Source: SIAQ01 sp964484265
GTDB lineage: Bacteria > Planctomycetota > Planctomycetia > Gemmatales > Gemmataceae
Assembly: GCA_964484265.1 (NCBI GenBank)
Contig: CAZAFH010000022.1
Location: forward strand, 1 to 64,000
Reading direction: 5' to 3'
DNA: 64,000 bases
Positions 43,279 through 52,358 of this stretch are shown piece after piece. The position numbers and the translations under genes were made by a program. Below the pieces are notes generated by a model that was not told the DNA's origin, ran no database searches, and saw only the letters and a list, made by a program, of their open reading frames with translations. The first letter of the stretch is position 1. Every line of letters begins with the position of its first letter.

Positions 43279-43330
43279 GCAAGCCCGATGGCGAGGTACT
43301 CCGAACCGTTGGGATTTTAAGGTGTAAGAT

Positions 43331-44827
43331 TCACCCCAGCTGCGTCTCCGCGATTTCGAGCGCTCGCAGTAATCCCATCGCCTTGTTCTCGGTTTCCTCG
43401 CGCTCGGCACTTGGCACGCTGTCGGCGACGACGCCGGCGCCAGCCTGCACGTACGCAGTCTGACCTTTCAGGACCATCGTCCGCAGGGCGATGCACGTAT
43501 CCATGTTGCCGCTGAAATCGACGTAGCCCACCGCCCCGCCATACGGGCCTCGGCGATGCGGTTCGAGCTCGTCGATGATCTGCATCGCTCGCACCTTCGG
43601 CGCGCCGCTCAGCGTTCCCGCCGGCAGGCATGACCGCAGCGCATCGAACGATGTCGTACCCTCGCGCAGCCGTCCCGTCACGTTGCTGCAGATGTGCATG
43701 ACGTGGCTATAGCGCTCGACCTGCATCACGTCACTCAACTGCACCGTGCCATAGCGCGCGACCTGGCCGACGTCATTGCGGCCCAGATCGACGAGCATGA
43801 TATGCTCGGCGCGTTCCTTTGGATCTTTGATAAGTTCGTCAGCGAGCCGCTGGTCCTCTTCCTCCGACTTGCCCCGGCGGCGCGTGCCGGCGAGCGGCCG
43901 GATCGTGACTTTGTCGCCTTCGACGCGGACCATGATTTCGGGCGAACTACCGACGAGCCGAAGATCGGGGCCGCAAGAGAGGTAAAACATGAACGGGCTG
44001 GGATTGACGACGCGCAGCGTGCGGTAGATGTCGAACGGTTTCGCCGTCGTCGGCGTGGCAAAACGCTGGCTGAGCACGACCTGGAAGATATCGCCCGCGC
44101 GGATGTATTCCTTGGCCTTTTCCACGGCACTTTCAAAAGCGCCTGGCCCGAAGTTTGAGGCATAAGTCCGTTTCGATTGCCCTGCTGGGGTGATGTCGCA
44201 GAGCGGCAAGTCGGCGTCTCGGCGGCGCAGGCGCTCAACGGTCGCGTCCACCTCGGCGCAGGCTTTATCGTAGCTCGCATTCGGGTTCGCGGGATCGACG
44301 TGGGCATGAGCGACGACGGCAATGGTTTTGTTGATGTGATCGAAAATCACCATGCGATCGTACAGAGCAAAACAAAGGTCAGGCAGACCGCGATCGTCGG
44401 TCGGCGGATGATCGAGCCGTTCGACATAGCGCACGGTGTCGTATCCCGCGTAGCCGACCGCGCCGCCGCAAAAGCGAGGTAGGGCCGGGGTAGGCGCCGT
44501 GCGGAAGGGAGCAAGCGTTTCTTCGAGCAGCCGGAGCGGATCGTCGTGGTTCAGTGTGCGCGATTGGCCAGCGCGAAGGTCGTCGATGCGGACGGCGCGA
44601 TCCCAGGCCTGGAACAGTAGGAACGGTTCCGACCCGAGGAAACTGTAGCGCCCCAGACGTTCGCCGCCGATGACACTCTCGAAGAGAAACGACCAGTCCC
44701 CAGCCTGGATATTGCGAAACGCGACGACAGGCGTCAGCGTATCGCCCACAAGCTGGCGGTAAATCGGCACCAGGCGGTGCGTCTTCGCCAATTCCAGGAA
44801 TGTACTGCGGTCCGGCAAGTGTGCCAT
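43331..44827 (-). CDS. trpE: Anthranilate synthase component I
   Basis: 498 residues, first enzyme of tryptophan synthesis, converting chorismate and glutamine-derived ammonia to anthranilate with TrpG. N-terminal regulatory domain contains SFLFESVIGGERLGRYSFLG with the tryptophan-binding SxxR-type region. The catalytic domain has GDIFQVVLSQRF, PSPFMFYLSCG, IRPLAGTRRRGK, HIMLVDLGRNDVGQVA and SGAPKVRAMQIIDELE. Start at 44827 (MAHLPDRSTF) is preferred over the open frame to 44980, which enters a palindromic repeat. TrpG is not in the window. A paraminobenzoate synthase is an alternative, but the N-terminal domain and length fit TrpE better. Its upstream region contains the scaffold gap. Confidence 0.92.
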   Translation of the reverse strand: MAHLPDRSTFLELAKTHRLVPIYRQLVGDTLTPVVAFRNIQAGDWSFLFESVIGGERLGRYSFLGSEPFLLFQAWDRAVRIDDLRAGQSRTLNHDDPLRLLEETLAPFRTAPTPALPRFCGGAVGYAGYDTVRYVERLDHPPTDDRGLPDLCFALYDRMVIFDHINKTIAVVAHAHVDPANPNASYDKACAEVDATVERLRRRDADLPLCDITPAGQSKRTYASNFGPGAFESAVEKAKEYIRAGDIFQVVLSQRFATPTTAKPFDIYRTLRVVNPSPFMFYLSCGPDLRLVGSSPEIMVRVEGDKVTIRPLAGTRRRGKSEEEDQRLADELIKDPKERAEHIMLVDLGRNDVGQVARYGTVQLSDVMQVERYSHVMHICSNVTGRLREGTTSFDALRSCLPAGTLSGAPKVRAMQIIDELEPHRRGPYGGAVGYVDFSGNMDTCIALRTMVLKGQTAYVQAGAGVVADSVPSAEREETENKAMGLLRALEIAETQLG

Positions 44828-44920
44828 GCGAGCCTCGTGTGTGAATGGACCTTGCTGATTTACCGACGCACAAGCAATCTGGGGAGATGCCCGAAGCGAT
44901 TTCTTCGATCCCGCCGGAGC

Positions 44921-45044
44921 CATCACGCGATTCTTCACCGTAGCCATCACGCTCCGCGTGATGGAGTCCTTTCCTGTCAAGCCATTAATCCATCACGCGA
45001 TTCTTCACCGTAGCCATCACGCTCCGCGTGATGGAGTCCTTTCC
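44921..45044. repeat. Tandem CATCACGC palindromic repeats left of the gap
   Basis: A 70-base unit occurs at 44921-44990 and again from 44991 up to the N run. Each unit contains the palindrome ccatcacgctccgcgtgatg plus spacers such as ttcttcaccgtag. It is the start of a tandem array that the assembly did not close. Confidence 0.85.
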
Positions 45045-45144
45045 NNNNNNNNNNNNNNNNNNNNNNNNNNNNNNNNNNNNNNNNNNNNNNNNNNNNNNNN
45101 NNNNNNNNNNNNNNNNNNNNNNNNNNNNNNNNNNNNNNNNNNNN
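45045..45144. other. Assembly gap of 100 N
   Basis: Exactly 100 undetermined bases, the customary placeholder for a gap of unknown size. Both flanks are the same palindromic repeat family in opposite orientations, so the true length and copy number are unknown. Confidence 0.98.
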
Positions 45145-45232
45145 TGTCAAGCCATTAATCCATCACGCGGAGCGTGATGGCTACGGTAAGAAGCCATTAA
45201 TCCATCACGCGGAGCGTGATGGCTACGGTATT
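45145..45232. repeat. Tandem CATCACGC palindromic repeats right of the gap
   Basis: Two units spaced 42 bases apart, each with aagccattaatccatcacg then cggagcgtgatggctacggt. They are in the inverse orientation to the units left of the gap, so the array as a whole is probably a large inverted or mixed array. Confidence 0.83.
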
Positions 45233-45309
45233 TCCGACATTCTGATGTTGCTGTGTTGTTCCGTTCTGGGTATACCGGTCAGCCAATCGCGGACGCGACG
45301 GAGCGGACC

Positions 45310-45663
45310 ATGCACAGCGTAATATTGCGAGACGAACAATTGACGCGCGGACTGGACGATGCCGAGGCGCGCATGCTCGTGGAATGGCTGTGCGATCAAG
45401 CGGTTGAAAACGATACCCGCGCCGCCCGGACGCTATGCCGGCGCGGCCGGCTGATCGCGCGATTCGTTGCGTTGTGGTGTTACGAGGCGTCGCCGGGGGC
45501 GGCATTGCAACTGGCGGCGACGGAACGGCTGGCCTGGCCGTTGCCCACCGGCGCAGCGGAACCGTGTGATCTGATGGCAGCGATCCTGGAATGGGAACAG
45601 GCATCCTTGCGCGCGGGGACAGAATCGCGATCACCGGCATACAATAATCCCCATGACGACTGA
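45310..45663 (+). CDS. Small hypothetical protein upstream of EamA permease
   Basis: 117 residues, predicted mostly helical and acidic: GLDDAEARMLVEWLCDQAVEN, RAARTLCRRGRLIARFVALW, DLMAAILEWEQASLRAG. The start at 45310 has GGAG upstream; an earlier in-frame start lies in repeat-derived DNA. It overlaps the permease gene by 11 bases, supporting that it is translated and coupled. No domain is recognised. Confidence 0.6.
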   Translation: MHSVILRDEQLTRGLDDAEARMLVEWLCDQAVENDTRAARTLCRRGRLIARFVALWCYEASPGAALQLAATERLAWPLPTGAAEPCDLMAAILEWEQASLRAGTESRSPAYNNPHDD

Positions 45664-46609
45664 TCCCGCCGACGAGCACTTCGACACGCCGCCAACCTGG
45701 AAGATTGCGGCTGCGTTTGGAATCATCTACCTTTGCTGGGGCACGACCTACCTGGCGACGACGATCGCGATGCGGGATGAACAGATGCCGCCCGCCTTGT
45801 TCGGCGGCGTGCGTCTGGTGATCGCGGGGTCGCTCCTTCTCTTCGTCCAAATGTGCCGCCGGCAGTCACTCAAGCTCACATGGAGACAGGCGAGCGGATT
45901 GATGCTCGTTAGCTGGTTCCTGTTCCTCGGCGCGAACCTTCTGATCAATATCGGGCAGAGAACGGTCCCCAGCGGCGTGTCGGCGGTGCTCATCGCCACC
46001 ACGCCGTTGTGGATGGGGCTGATCGGTCTCCTGATGCCCGAGGGCGAGCGCCTTTCCTGGCGCGGGTGGGTCGGCCTGGTCTTCGGGTTCGTCGGCATTC
46101 TATTTACCATGGCGCCGAACCTGCGCGACGGGTTCAATCTCATCGAAGACTTCCGCGTGCTGTTTGTCGTAGGCTCGGCGGCGTCATGGGCGGCAGGCTC
46201 GTTGGTGTCGCGCCATCTCGCGATTTCACTGCCGCACCTAACCTCCGCCGGCTACCAAATGTTGTTCGGCGGCCTAAGTCAGGTCGGCTTGGCGGCGCCG
46301 GTCCTCGGCGAATGGCATGCCCTGCCCGAGACTCTCACGCCCAGGGCGATCGGGTGTTTCCTGTATCTGCTCGTGTTCGGCTCGCTGCTCGGCTTCGTCG
46401 CGTTCAACTGGCTGCTCGGCCATGTGTCGGCGGCGAAAGTCGGGACCTACGCCTACATCAATCCGATCGTCGCCGTCTTCATCGGGGCATGCGTCGGCGA
46501 ACCGATGCACGTTTGGCTGTTCGCCGGCATCGCCATCATCCTCGTCGGCGTCTATCTCATCCGCGGCGATAAGCCGCAATCGCGTGAAATCGAACTGGAG
46601 CCGGATTGA
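45653..46609 (+). CDS. EamA/DMT-family permease
   Basis: 318 residues with ten hydrophobic segments in two repeats of five, the drug/metabolite transporter layout. Repeat 1 carries GIIYLCWGTTYLATTIAM and repeat 2 FVVGSAASWAAGSLVSRHLA, followed by AAKVGTYAYINPIVAVFIGACVGEP, a family hallmark. Related proteins (RhaT, YedA, RarD) export or import amino acids and other small metabolites; the substrate is not predictable. It overlaps the small gene upstream and is followed 21 bases later by the BtuF-like gene. Confidence 0.9.
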   Translation: MTTDPADEHFDTPPTWKIAAAFGIIYLCWGTTYLATTIAMRDEQMPPALFGGVRLVIAGSLLLFVQMCRRQSLKLTWRQASGLMLVSWFLFLGANLLINIGQRTVPSGVSAVLIATTPLWMGLIGLLMPEGERLSWRGWVGLVFGFVGILFTMAPNLRDGFNLIEDFRVLFVVGSAASWAAGSLVSRHLAISLPHLTSAGYQMLFGGLSQVGLAAPVLGEWHALPETLTPRAIGCFLYLLVFGSLLGFVAFNWLLGHVSAAKVGTYAYINPIVAVFIGACVGEPMHVWLFAGIAIILVGVYLIRGDKPQSREIELEPD

Positions 46610-46630
46610 CCAATTGCCGAGGAGGATTCC

Positions 46631-47572
46631 ATGCCGCGAATCGTGACGATGATCGCCAGTGCGACGGAGATTGTATGTGCCCTTGGCTGCGAGGCGGATC
46701 TCGTCGGGCGTTCGCACGAATGCGACTATCCGCTCAGCGTGAAAGCGCTGCCGGTCTGCACGGCGCCGCGATTTGAAATTCACGGCACAAGCCGGGAGAT
46801 CGACGATCGCGTGAAATCTCTCTTGGGTGAAGCGCAGCCGATATATCACGTCGATCCGGTGATGCTGGAGCGGTTGGACCCTGACGTGATCATCACGCAA
46901 TCGCACTGCGAAGTATGCGCCGTCAGCGATAAGGACGTCGATCGCGCTTTGGCGCAGGCAGCGCCGAAGTTGCCGCGCGTGGTTTCGCTGGCGCCAAACC
47001 ATTTGGATGAAGTATGGGGGAGCATCCGAAACGTGGCGAATGCCTTGGCGGTATCATCTCGCGGCGAGGAATTGGTGCGTTCCCTTCAGGAACGTGTCGA
47101 ACGCATCGCCCGGAAAGCAGCAGGGATCAAGAAGCAGCCAAGCGTGGCGTGTCTGGAATGGCTCGATCCGCTGATGGCGGCGGGGAACTGGGTCCCCGAA
47201 CTTGTCGCGCTCGCCGGCGGAAAGAATCTCTTCGGCGAGGCCGGCAAGCACTCGCCCTGGATGACGTTCGAGCTATTGATGGAGCGCGATCCGGATGTTA
47301 TCATTGGAATGCCATGCGGATTCGACCTAAAAAAAACAGGGATCGAAATGGCGAACCTCGCCCAACGAAAGGAATGGCAGACGCTTCGCGCCGCTAAGAC
47401 TGGGCATGTGTACATTGTCGATGGGAATGAATATTTCAATCGTCCCGGTCCGCGGCTCGTCGAATCTTTAGAGATCCTCGCGGAGATTCTTCATCCGCAA
47501 GAGTTCGCGCTCCAGCATCGCGATCGAGGCGTCTATACTCCCCTCTCCCTTTGGGAGAGGGGTCGGGGGTGA
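46631..47572 (+). CDS. BtuF-like cobalamin/ferrisiderophore-binding domain protein
   Basis: 313 residues of the periplasmic-binding-protein-like class III fold: RIVTMIASATEIVCALGCEADLVGRSHECDYP, DPDVIITQSHCEVCAVS, SVACLEWLDPLMAAGNWVPEL and DVIIGMPCGFDL. It has no signal peptide, so it is likely cytoplasmic, as for a group of BtuF-like proteins found next to cobalamin enzymes. Ribosome site GAGGA at 46621. The last eleven residues (PLSLWERGRG) are encoded by a CTCTCCC-type palindromic repeat, which has replaced or extended the original C-terminus. Probable native end lies near residue 295. Confidence 0.82.
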   Translation: MPRIVTMIASATEIVCALGCEADLVGRSHECDYPLSVKALPVCTAPRFEIHGTSREIDDRVKSLLGEAQPIYHVDPVMLERLDPDVIITQSHCEVCAVSDKDVDRALAQAAPKLPRVVSLAPNHLDEVWGSIRNVANALAVSSRGEELVRSLQERVERIARKAAGIKKQPSVACLEWLDPLMAAGNWVPELVALAGGKNLFGEAGKHSPWMTFELLMERDPDVIIGMPCGFDLKKTGIEMANLAQRKEWQTLRAAKTGHVYIVDGNEYFNRPGPRLVESLEILAEILHPQEFALQHRDRGVYTPLSLWERGRG

Positions 47573-47830
47573 GGGGGTGCGTAATTCTTACGGATATCAC
47601 GGCTTCGCACGCTCCCGTTCACCCCAACCCTGGGCTGATGAAACCGATTGAAAATTCCAGCTGATTCAACAGTATCCAACGTACGAGATCGTTGTGCGAA
47701 GTGCTCCCTCTCCCACCGGGAGAGGGAAGGGGTGAGGGCAGCTTGACGATGGCAATGCGAGGAAAATGTCAGCATTGTAGGCAACCCGCGACCCTCACCC
47801 CCGACCCCTCTCCCACCGGGAGAGGGGAGA
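47539..47830. repeat. Cluster of three CTCTCCC palindromes
   Basis: Three copies of the palindrome seen at position 1: 47539-47575 (overlapping the end of the BtuF-like gene), 47704-47738 in the same orientation, and 47790-47830 inverted. Core arms are ccctctccc and gggagaggg. The 47576-47903 interval holds no gene. Confidence 0.85.
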
Positions 47831-47903
47831 AAATGCGCAATCAATCATCATGAGCCCTAATGCAAACGGACTCTGACCGCCCGACGATATTGACGGATTG
47901 ATT

Positions 47904-50900
47904 ATGAGCCAAATCACGCCAACGGATCGCGGGCTGGGCTTGCCGAACGAGCAGCAGACCGTGATGCAAGACGCGCCCGATGCCAGCGTCGGCGATCTGC
48001 ACACGGCCATTAAAGCCGATCCGCAATCGCCGCGCCTCGAAGTGGGACCGGTTCCTCTGACGCGCGTGGCACAATATGAATTGATCAAAGAGATCGGCCG
48101 CGGCGGCATGGGCGTCGTTTTCAAGGCGCGCGACGTTCGGCTCAATCGCATCGTCGCGCTGAAAATGATTCGCGGCGGTGCACTGGCGAACACCGACGAA
48201 TTGCAGCGTTTCGAGAAGGAAGCCGCCGCCGCCGCTCAGCTCATTCATCCCAACATCGTCGCTCTTTACGAGGTCAGCCCAAACGATCAGCAGCCCTATT
48301 TGAGCATGGAGTTCATCGGCGGCACGAGCCTTGCCGAGCGCCTCTTGCTTGGCCCGTTGCCCAGCCGCCGCGCCGCGGCCTACCTCGAGCAGACCGCCCG
48401 CGCCGTTCACTACGCCCACACTCGGGGTATCGTTCACCGCGATCTCAAGCCGGCAAACGTGTTACTCGATGAAAATGACCAGACCAAGGTCACCGACTTC
48501 GGACTCGCCAAGCAGATCGACAACAAGTCCGACCAAACACGCACCGGCGCCATCCTGGGCACGCCGAGCTACATGTCGCCGGAGCAAGCCGCGGGCCGCA
48601 AGGAAATCAGCCCGGCGAGCGATGTGTACAGCCTCGGCGCGATCTTGTATGAGCTAATCACGGGCAAACCGCCGTTCTGCGGCGAGACGCCGCTTGCGAC
48701 GCTGAACCTGGTGGCCGAGCAGGATCCGATCGCTCCGCGTCTCCTGAACCCGGCCGTTGATCGCGATCTTGAGACGATCTGTCTGAAGTGCCTGGAGAAA
48801 TCGCCCGCGCGCCGCTACAAGACAGCCGACGCTCTCGCGGACGACCTCAAGCGTTACCTCGCCGGCGAGCCGATTGCCGCACGCCGTGTCGGCGTGTTTG
48901 GCCGATCGGTGAAGTGGGTGCAGCGCAATCCCGCGTTGTTTGCGCTGAGCACGCTGTGCATCTTGTCGGTCTCTGGATTTATCGCGTACCAGCAGTACGA
49001 GGCATCGCAGGAAAAAATGTTGCGCGGCCAGGCCGAGACGGCCAACAAACTCGCAGCCGTACGATTGCAAACGATGCGGCACCTGTTTTATCTGTCGCAG
49101 ATGAGGCAAGCCCACCAGACGCTTCGGCGAGCGGACCTGAACGGGCTGCAGCGGATTATTCACAACGAGCTTTTTCAGCCGAAGGAAGGGCAGCGCGATA
49201 TTCGCGACTGGGAATGGTACTTTTTCCTTGAGCAAACCCAATCCCGCCTCGCCTTTGGCACGCACACAGGCCGAGCGTCCGCGGTGATCTATCGCCCGGA
49301 TGGCACGCAGATAATTTCCGCCGGCGGCGAGCCTCGCAAGGAAGGCGAAATCCGCATCCGGGACGCGCGCACGGGAAAGGTGCAGCGGACGATCCCTGCT
49401 CATACTGACGTAATCAGTTATCTCGCATGTCATCCGACCAAGGCGGTACTGGCATCGTCGAGCTACGATCACACGGTCAAGCTGTGGGATCTCGAAACGG
49501 GCATGGAGATCATGACCCTGCGCGGGCATACAGATCTGGTCACGCATGTCGCGTTTTCGCCTTCGGGCAACCTTCTCGCCTCGTGCGGAGCCGACCGCAC
49601 GGTGCGCATTTGGGATTACTCGAAATACCTGAACGACCCCGCGGAGAGTGTGCAAATTCTGAGCGGACACGGACGCGAGGTGACTGCCGTCGCGTTTCAT
49701 CCGGATGAGCAACACCTCTTGAGCGCGAGCCGGGATCGCACGATCCGTATCTGGAGTGTCGCGACCGGGAATCACGATCGCACGTTAACCGGGCATGAAG
49801 GCGAAGTCATGTCGCTCGCAATAGGGGCCATGGGAAAAACAATCGTGTCGGGCGGCGGTTTGGGCAATCAGCGCGGCGAAATGATCGTCTGGGATTTCGA
49901 GTCGGGAAAAATCCGTACAGGGCATTACGGCTTCGCCGACCGCATCAACGAAGTCGCCGTCAGTCACAACGGCAAGATCGCCGCGGCTGGCAGCGATGGC
50001 TTCATGTATGTCTGGAATCCGAAGATATCGAGCGAGGCGTTACGCATTCGTGCCGATCCTCAGGCGGTCGCTGGTGTGGCGTTCGCGCCCGATGGACTTA
50101 CGCTCGCCACGGCCAGCCTGTCGGGGCGCGTGAGCTTATGGAATAGCTCCGCCGGTCTGGAGGCGTTGACGCTTACCGCGCCTGGGATGCTCGAGACGGT
50201 GGCGTTTCATCCGAATGAGCCGTACATCGCCGCCGCCGGCGTGAAACGCAGTGAGGTGCGCGTCTGGAAGCTCGACCAGGCCAATCAGCCGATCCTCCTC
50301 AAGGGGCACCGGTCGGGAGTCTCGACGATCGCCTTCGCGCCGAATGGCAGACATCTCGCCAGCGCGAGCCTGGATCGCACCGTCCGCATCGTCGATTTTC
50401 GCGACCCGGGTATCGAGCCGATCATCATCGAGGGGCATAACGCTCCGGTCCACACGCTTGCATATCATCCCGATGGCAAAATGCTCGCCAGCGCCGGCGA
50501 CGACGAGACGATTCGCCTTTCCGATCCCGCATCGGGAAAACTCATCAAGCTGCTCACCGGCCACAAGAACGGCATCCTCTGCCTTGCCTTCAGCGCCGAC
50601 GGCAAATGGCTCGCTTCCGCCGGCTACGACCGCACCATTCGCATCTGGAATCTGCTCGATAGCAGCCAGAACGTCGTCCTCGAAGGCCACACCGGGCTTG
50701 TCAATACGCTCGCCTTCAATCCGGATGACGGCAAGACGCTTGCCTCCGCGGGCACCGATCACGCCGTGCTTTTGTGGGATATTAATCAGAAGAAGCAGGT
50801 CTTCAAGCTCGAAGGCGCCGCGGGCAAGATTCAATCGCTCGCTTTCCATCCGAACGGCCGACGCCTGGTGTGCATCGGGCAGGATCGCATGATTCGGCTA

Positions 50901-51062
50901 TGGGACATCGTGACGCGTCAGGAGATTTTGGAGCTGGAGGAATACGTCGGCGTGCTGCGCGCGGTCGCGTTCAGTCCCGATGGCCGATCGCTCGCCGCCG
51001 CCGGGTTGGGCGTCGTGCGCGTTTGGCAGGCATCGCACGAAATGCCGGCGCCGAAGCGGTAA
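47904..51062 (+). CDS. Ser/Thr protein kinase fused to WD40 repeats
   Basis: 1052 residues. Residues about 57-320 are a PknB-type kinase with the glycine loop GRGGMGVVFKA, ATP Lys in ALKMI, catalytic HRDLKPANVLL, metal-binding DFGLAKQ and GTPSYMSPEQA. A membrane helix (PALFALSTLCILSVSGFIAY) near 345-365 is followed by a helical region, then a long C-terminal set of WD40 repeats (about a dozen, e.g. LASSSYDHTVKLWDLETG, LLSASRDRTIRIWSVATG, LASAGYDRTIRIWNL). Such repeats number enough for two propellers. Topology: kinase inside, propeller outside. This is a common planctomycete architecture. The start ATG at 47904 is preferred over the TTG two codons earlier. Confidence 0.93.
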   Translation: MSQITPTDRGLGLPNEQQTVMQDAPDASVGDLHTAIKADPQSPRLEVGPVPLTRVAQYELIKEIGRGGMGVVFKARDVRLNRIVALKMIRGGALANTDELQRFEKEAAAAAQLIHPNIVALYEVSPNDQQPYLSMEFIGGTSLAERLLLGPLPSRRAAAYLEQTARAVHYAHTRGIVHRDLKPANVLLDENDQTKVTDFGLAKQIDNKSDQTRTGAILGTPSYMSPEQAAGRKEISPASDVYSLGAILYELITGKPPFCGETPLATLNLVAEQDPIAPRLLNPAVDRDLETICLKCLEKSPARRYKTADALADDLKRYLAGEPIAARRVGVFGRSVKWVQRNPALFALSTLCILSVSGFIAYQQYEASQEKMLRGQAETANKLAAVRLQTMRHLFYLSQMRQAHQTLRRADLNGLQRIIHNELFQPKEGQRDIRDWEWYFFLEQTQSRLAFGTHTGRASAVIYRPDGTQIISAGGEPRKEGEIRIRDARTGKVQRTIPAHTDVISYLACHPTKAVLASSSYDHTVKLWDLETGMEIMTLRGHTDLVTHVAFSPSGNLLASCGADRTVRIWDYSKYLNDPAESVQILSGHGREVTAVAFHPDEQHLLSASRDRTIRIWSVATGNHDRTLTGHEGEVMSLAIGAMGKTIVSGGGLGNQRGEMIVWDFESGKIRTGHYGFADRINEVAVSHNGKIAAAGSDGFMYVWNPKISSEALRIRADPQAVAGVAFAPDGLTLATASLSGRVSLWNSSAGLEALTLTAPGMLETVAFHPNEPYIAAAGVKRSEVRVWKLDQANQPILLKGHRSGVSTIAFAPNGRHLASASLDRTVRIVDFRDPGIEPIIIEGHNAPVHTLAYHPDGKMLASAGDDETIRLSDPASGKLIKLLTGHKNGILCLAFSADGKWLASAGYDRTIRIWNLLDSSQNVVLEGHTGLVNTLAFNPDDGKTLASAGTDHAVLLWDINQKKQVFKLEGAAGKIQSLAFHPNGRRLVCIGQDRMIRLWDIVTRQEILELEEYVGVLRAVAFSPDGRSLAAAGLGVVRVWQASHEMPAPKR

Positions 51063-51235
51063 ACGTTTCACAGCGTATTCGGTGCAAGATGGTCAGCTTG
51101 CCTGACGGCAGGGCGTTTTTTTCGAGGCAGACCAAAGATAGAACCGGAACCCAGCAAGAGCTCGGCTTGTCCAATTCGCAATCCAATAAAATGACCCGTA
51201 TCGCCAAGCCAAAACTCATGCATGGGAGCCAGGAA

Positions 51236-51703
51236 ATGACCATCCGTCTACAGAAAATCTTGCTGCCCACCGACTTCAGCGACTATTCCACGGCGGCCAC
51301 GAAATACGCCTGCGAACTGGCGGCGAAATTCGATGCAGAGCTGCATCTTCTGCATACACTGGAGATCCATCTGACCTCGACGCCTGCCTTCACGATGGGA
51401 CTTGCGCTGCCCAAATACGTCAGCGAGTCCAGGGCTGCCGCGGAAAAATCATTGGCGGGTGTTCTCGATCCGAAAGGGGTCGAGGGGCGAAAGGTGGTCC
51501 ATGCCATCGTGGAGGGTTCGCCGAAAGTTGAGATTATCAAGTATGCTCGCGAACGGAATATCGACCTGATCGTGATCGCGACGCATGGCCGAACCGGATT
51601 GCCTCATATCCTCATGGGTAGCGTCGCCGAGACAGTAGTCCGCACCGCGCCATGCCCTGTGCTGACGATGCGGCCTGAAGGACATCAATTCGTGATGCCG
51701 TGA
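51236..51703 (+). CDS. Universal stress protein (UspA family)
   Basis: 155 residues with the USP fold: LQKILLPTDFSDYSTAATKYACELAAKF at the N-terminus and the nucleotide-binding HGRTGLPHILMGSVAETVVRTAPCPVLTM near the C-terminus (G-2x-G-9x-G-S/T pattern). These proteins bind ATP or related nucleotides and are induced by stress. The start at 51236 follows GGGAGCCAGGAA; the open frame extends far back into the kinase gene but without USP sequence. It is 173 bases downstream of the kinase and may be a target of it, which is inference. Confidence 0.92.
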   Translation: MTIRLQKILLPTDFSDYSTAATKYACELAAKFDAELHLLHTLEIHLTSTPAFTMGLALPKYVSESRAAAEKSLAGVLDPKGVEGRKVVHAIVEGSPKVEIIKYARERNIDLIVIATHGRTGLPHILMGSVAETVVRTAPCPVLTMRPEGHQFVMP

Positions 51704-51763
51704 TCGCGGGCCGGCAGTCGCGCTCAACACGCCACAATGCTGAGCGCTAATGCCGAGCGCGAA

Positions 51764-52000
51764 TCAAGCCAGCGACAACGTATGCGGGTGCAACTCGTCG
51801 GCGTCGATGCGATTGGCCGGTGACGGCGCGGAAGTGTCTTTGGCGACAGGTCCGTTACCGTACTGGAGCAGGTCGAGGATTTCGCGGGCTTCCTTGAAGC
51901 GCCTGGCATCTTGTAAGAGTCGCATTAGCCCTAAACCGATGGCCGTCGTCTCGAGGCGGTCGCTCATCTGCCGGGTGAACGGTTCGTGAGTGGTATTCAT
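51764..52000 (-). CDS. 78-residue hypothetical protein
   Basis: A short protein with a helical core, TAIGLGLMRLLQDARRFKEAREILDLLQYG, and a polar tail. The start at 52000 has AAAGGAT upstream, the best evidence that it is real. The much longer open frame to 52588 runs antisense to rtcA and through a repeat and is rejected as a start. I do not recognise the family; small proteins with a Rx-like helical pair of this kind are seen in planctomycete genomes. Confidence 0.5.
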   Translation of the reverse strand: MNTTHEPFTRQMSDRLETTAIGLGLMRLLQDARRFKEAREILDLLQYGNGPVAKDTSAPSPANRIDADELHPHTLSLA

Positions 52001-52358
52001 GATTCGGTATCCTTTCGCGATGCGGGCAGCGTAGTCACTACGCCGCGCCCACCGAAGTTTGGATGCCTCATCCATGAGCTGTGATGAAAAGCAGCAGCGC
52101 CAGAAGATGAATGCGCCGTGCGACGAATCCTTCGCCGAGGTGAAGTATGCCAAAATTGCAAAAAGCGAACAAGCCCAGATTTTTCGGCGGATTTTCACTC
52201 CGCGAGATCGATTTTTTCTTTGGAATCCATCACGCCGAGCGTGACGGCTACGGTAATCCAACCAACCTCGCTTCACCTGGAAAGCTAGGGGCTCTGCAGA
52301 AGGCGTTCGCGACGAGAATCTCGCGAACTTTCCTGCGCTTTCTGGACTCTTTGTTGGC
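52001..52358. other. Intergenic region containing one CATCACGC palindrome
   Basis: About 358 bases between divergent genes. A single, slightly degenerate unit of the CATCACGC family lies at 52224-52258 (catcacgccgagcgtgacgg then ctacggtaatcc). Otherwise no gene or structure is seen. Confidence 0.65.

Noticed and set aside
44921..45232. CRISPR array
   Set aside because: Units are palindromic with repeated, not unique, spacers and no cas gene is nearby.
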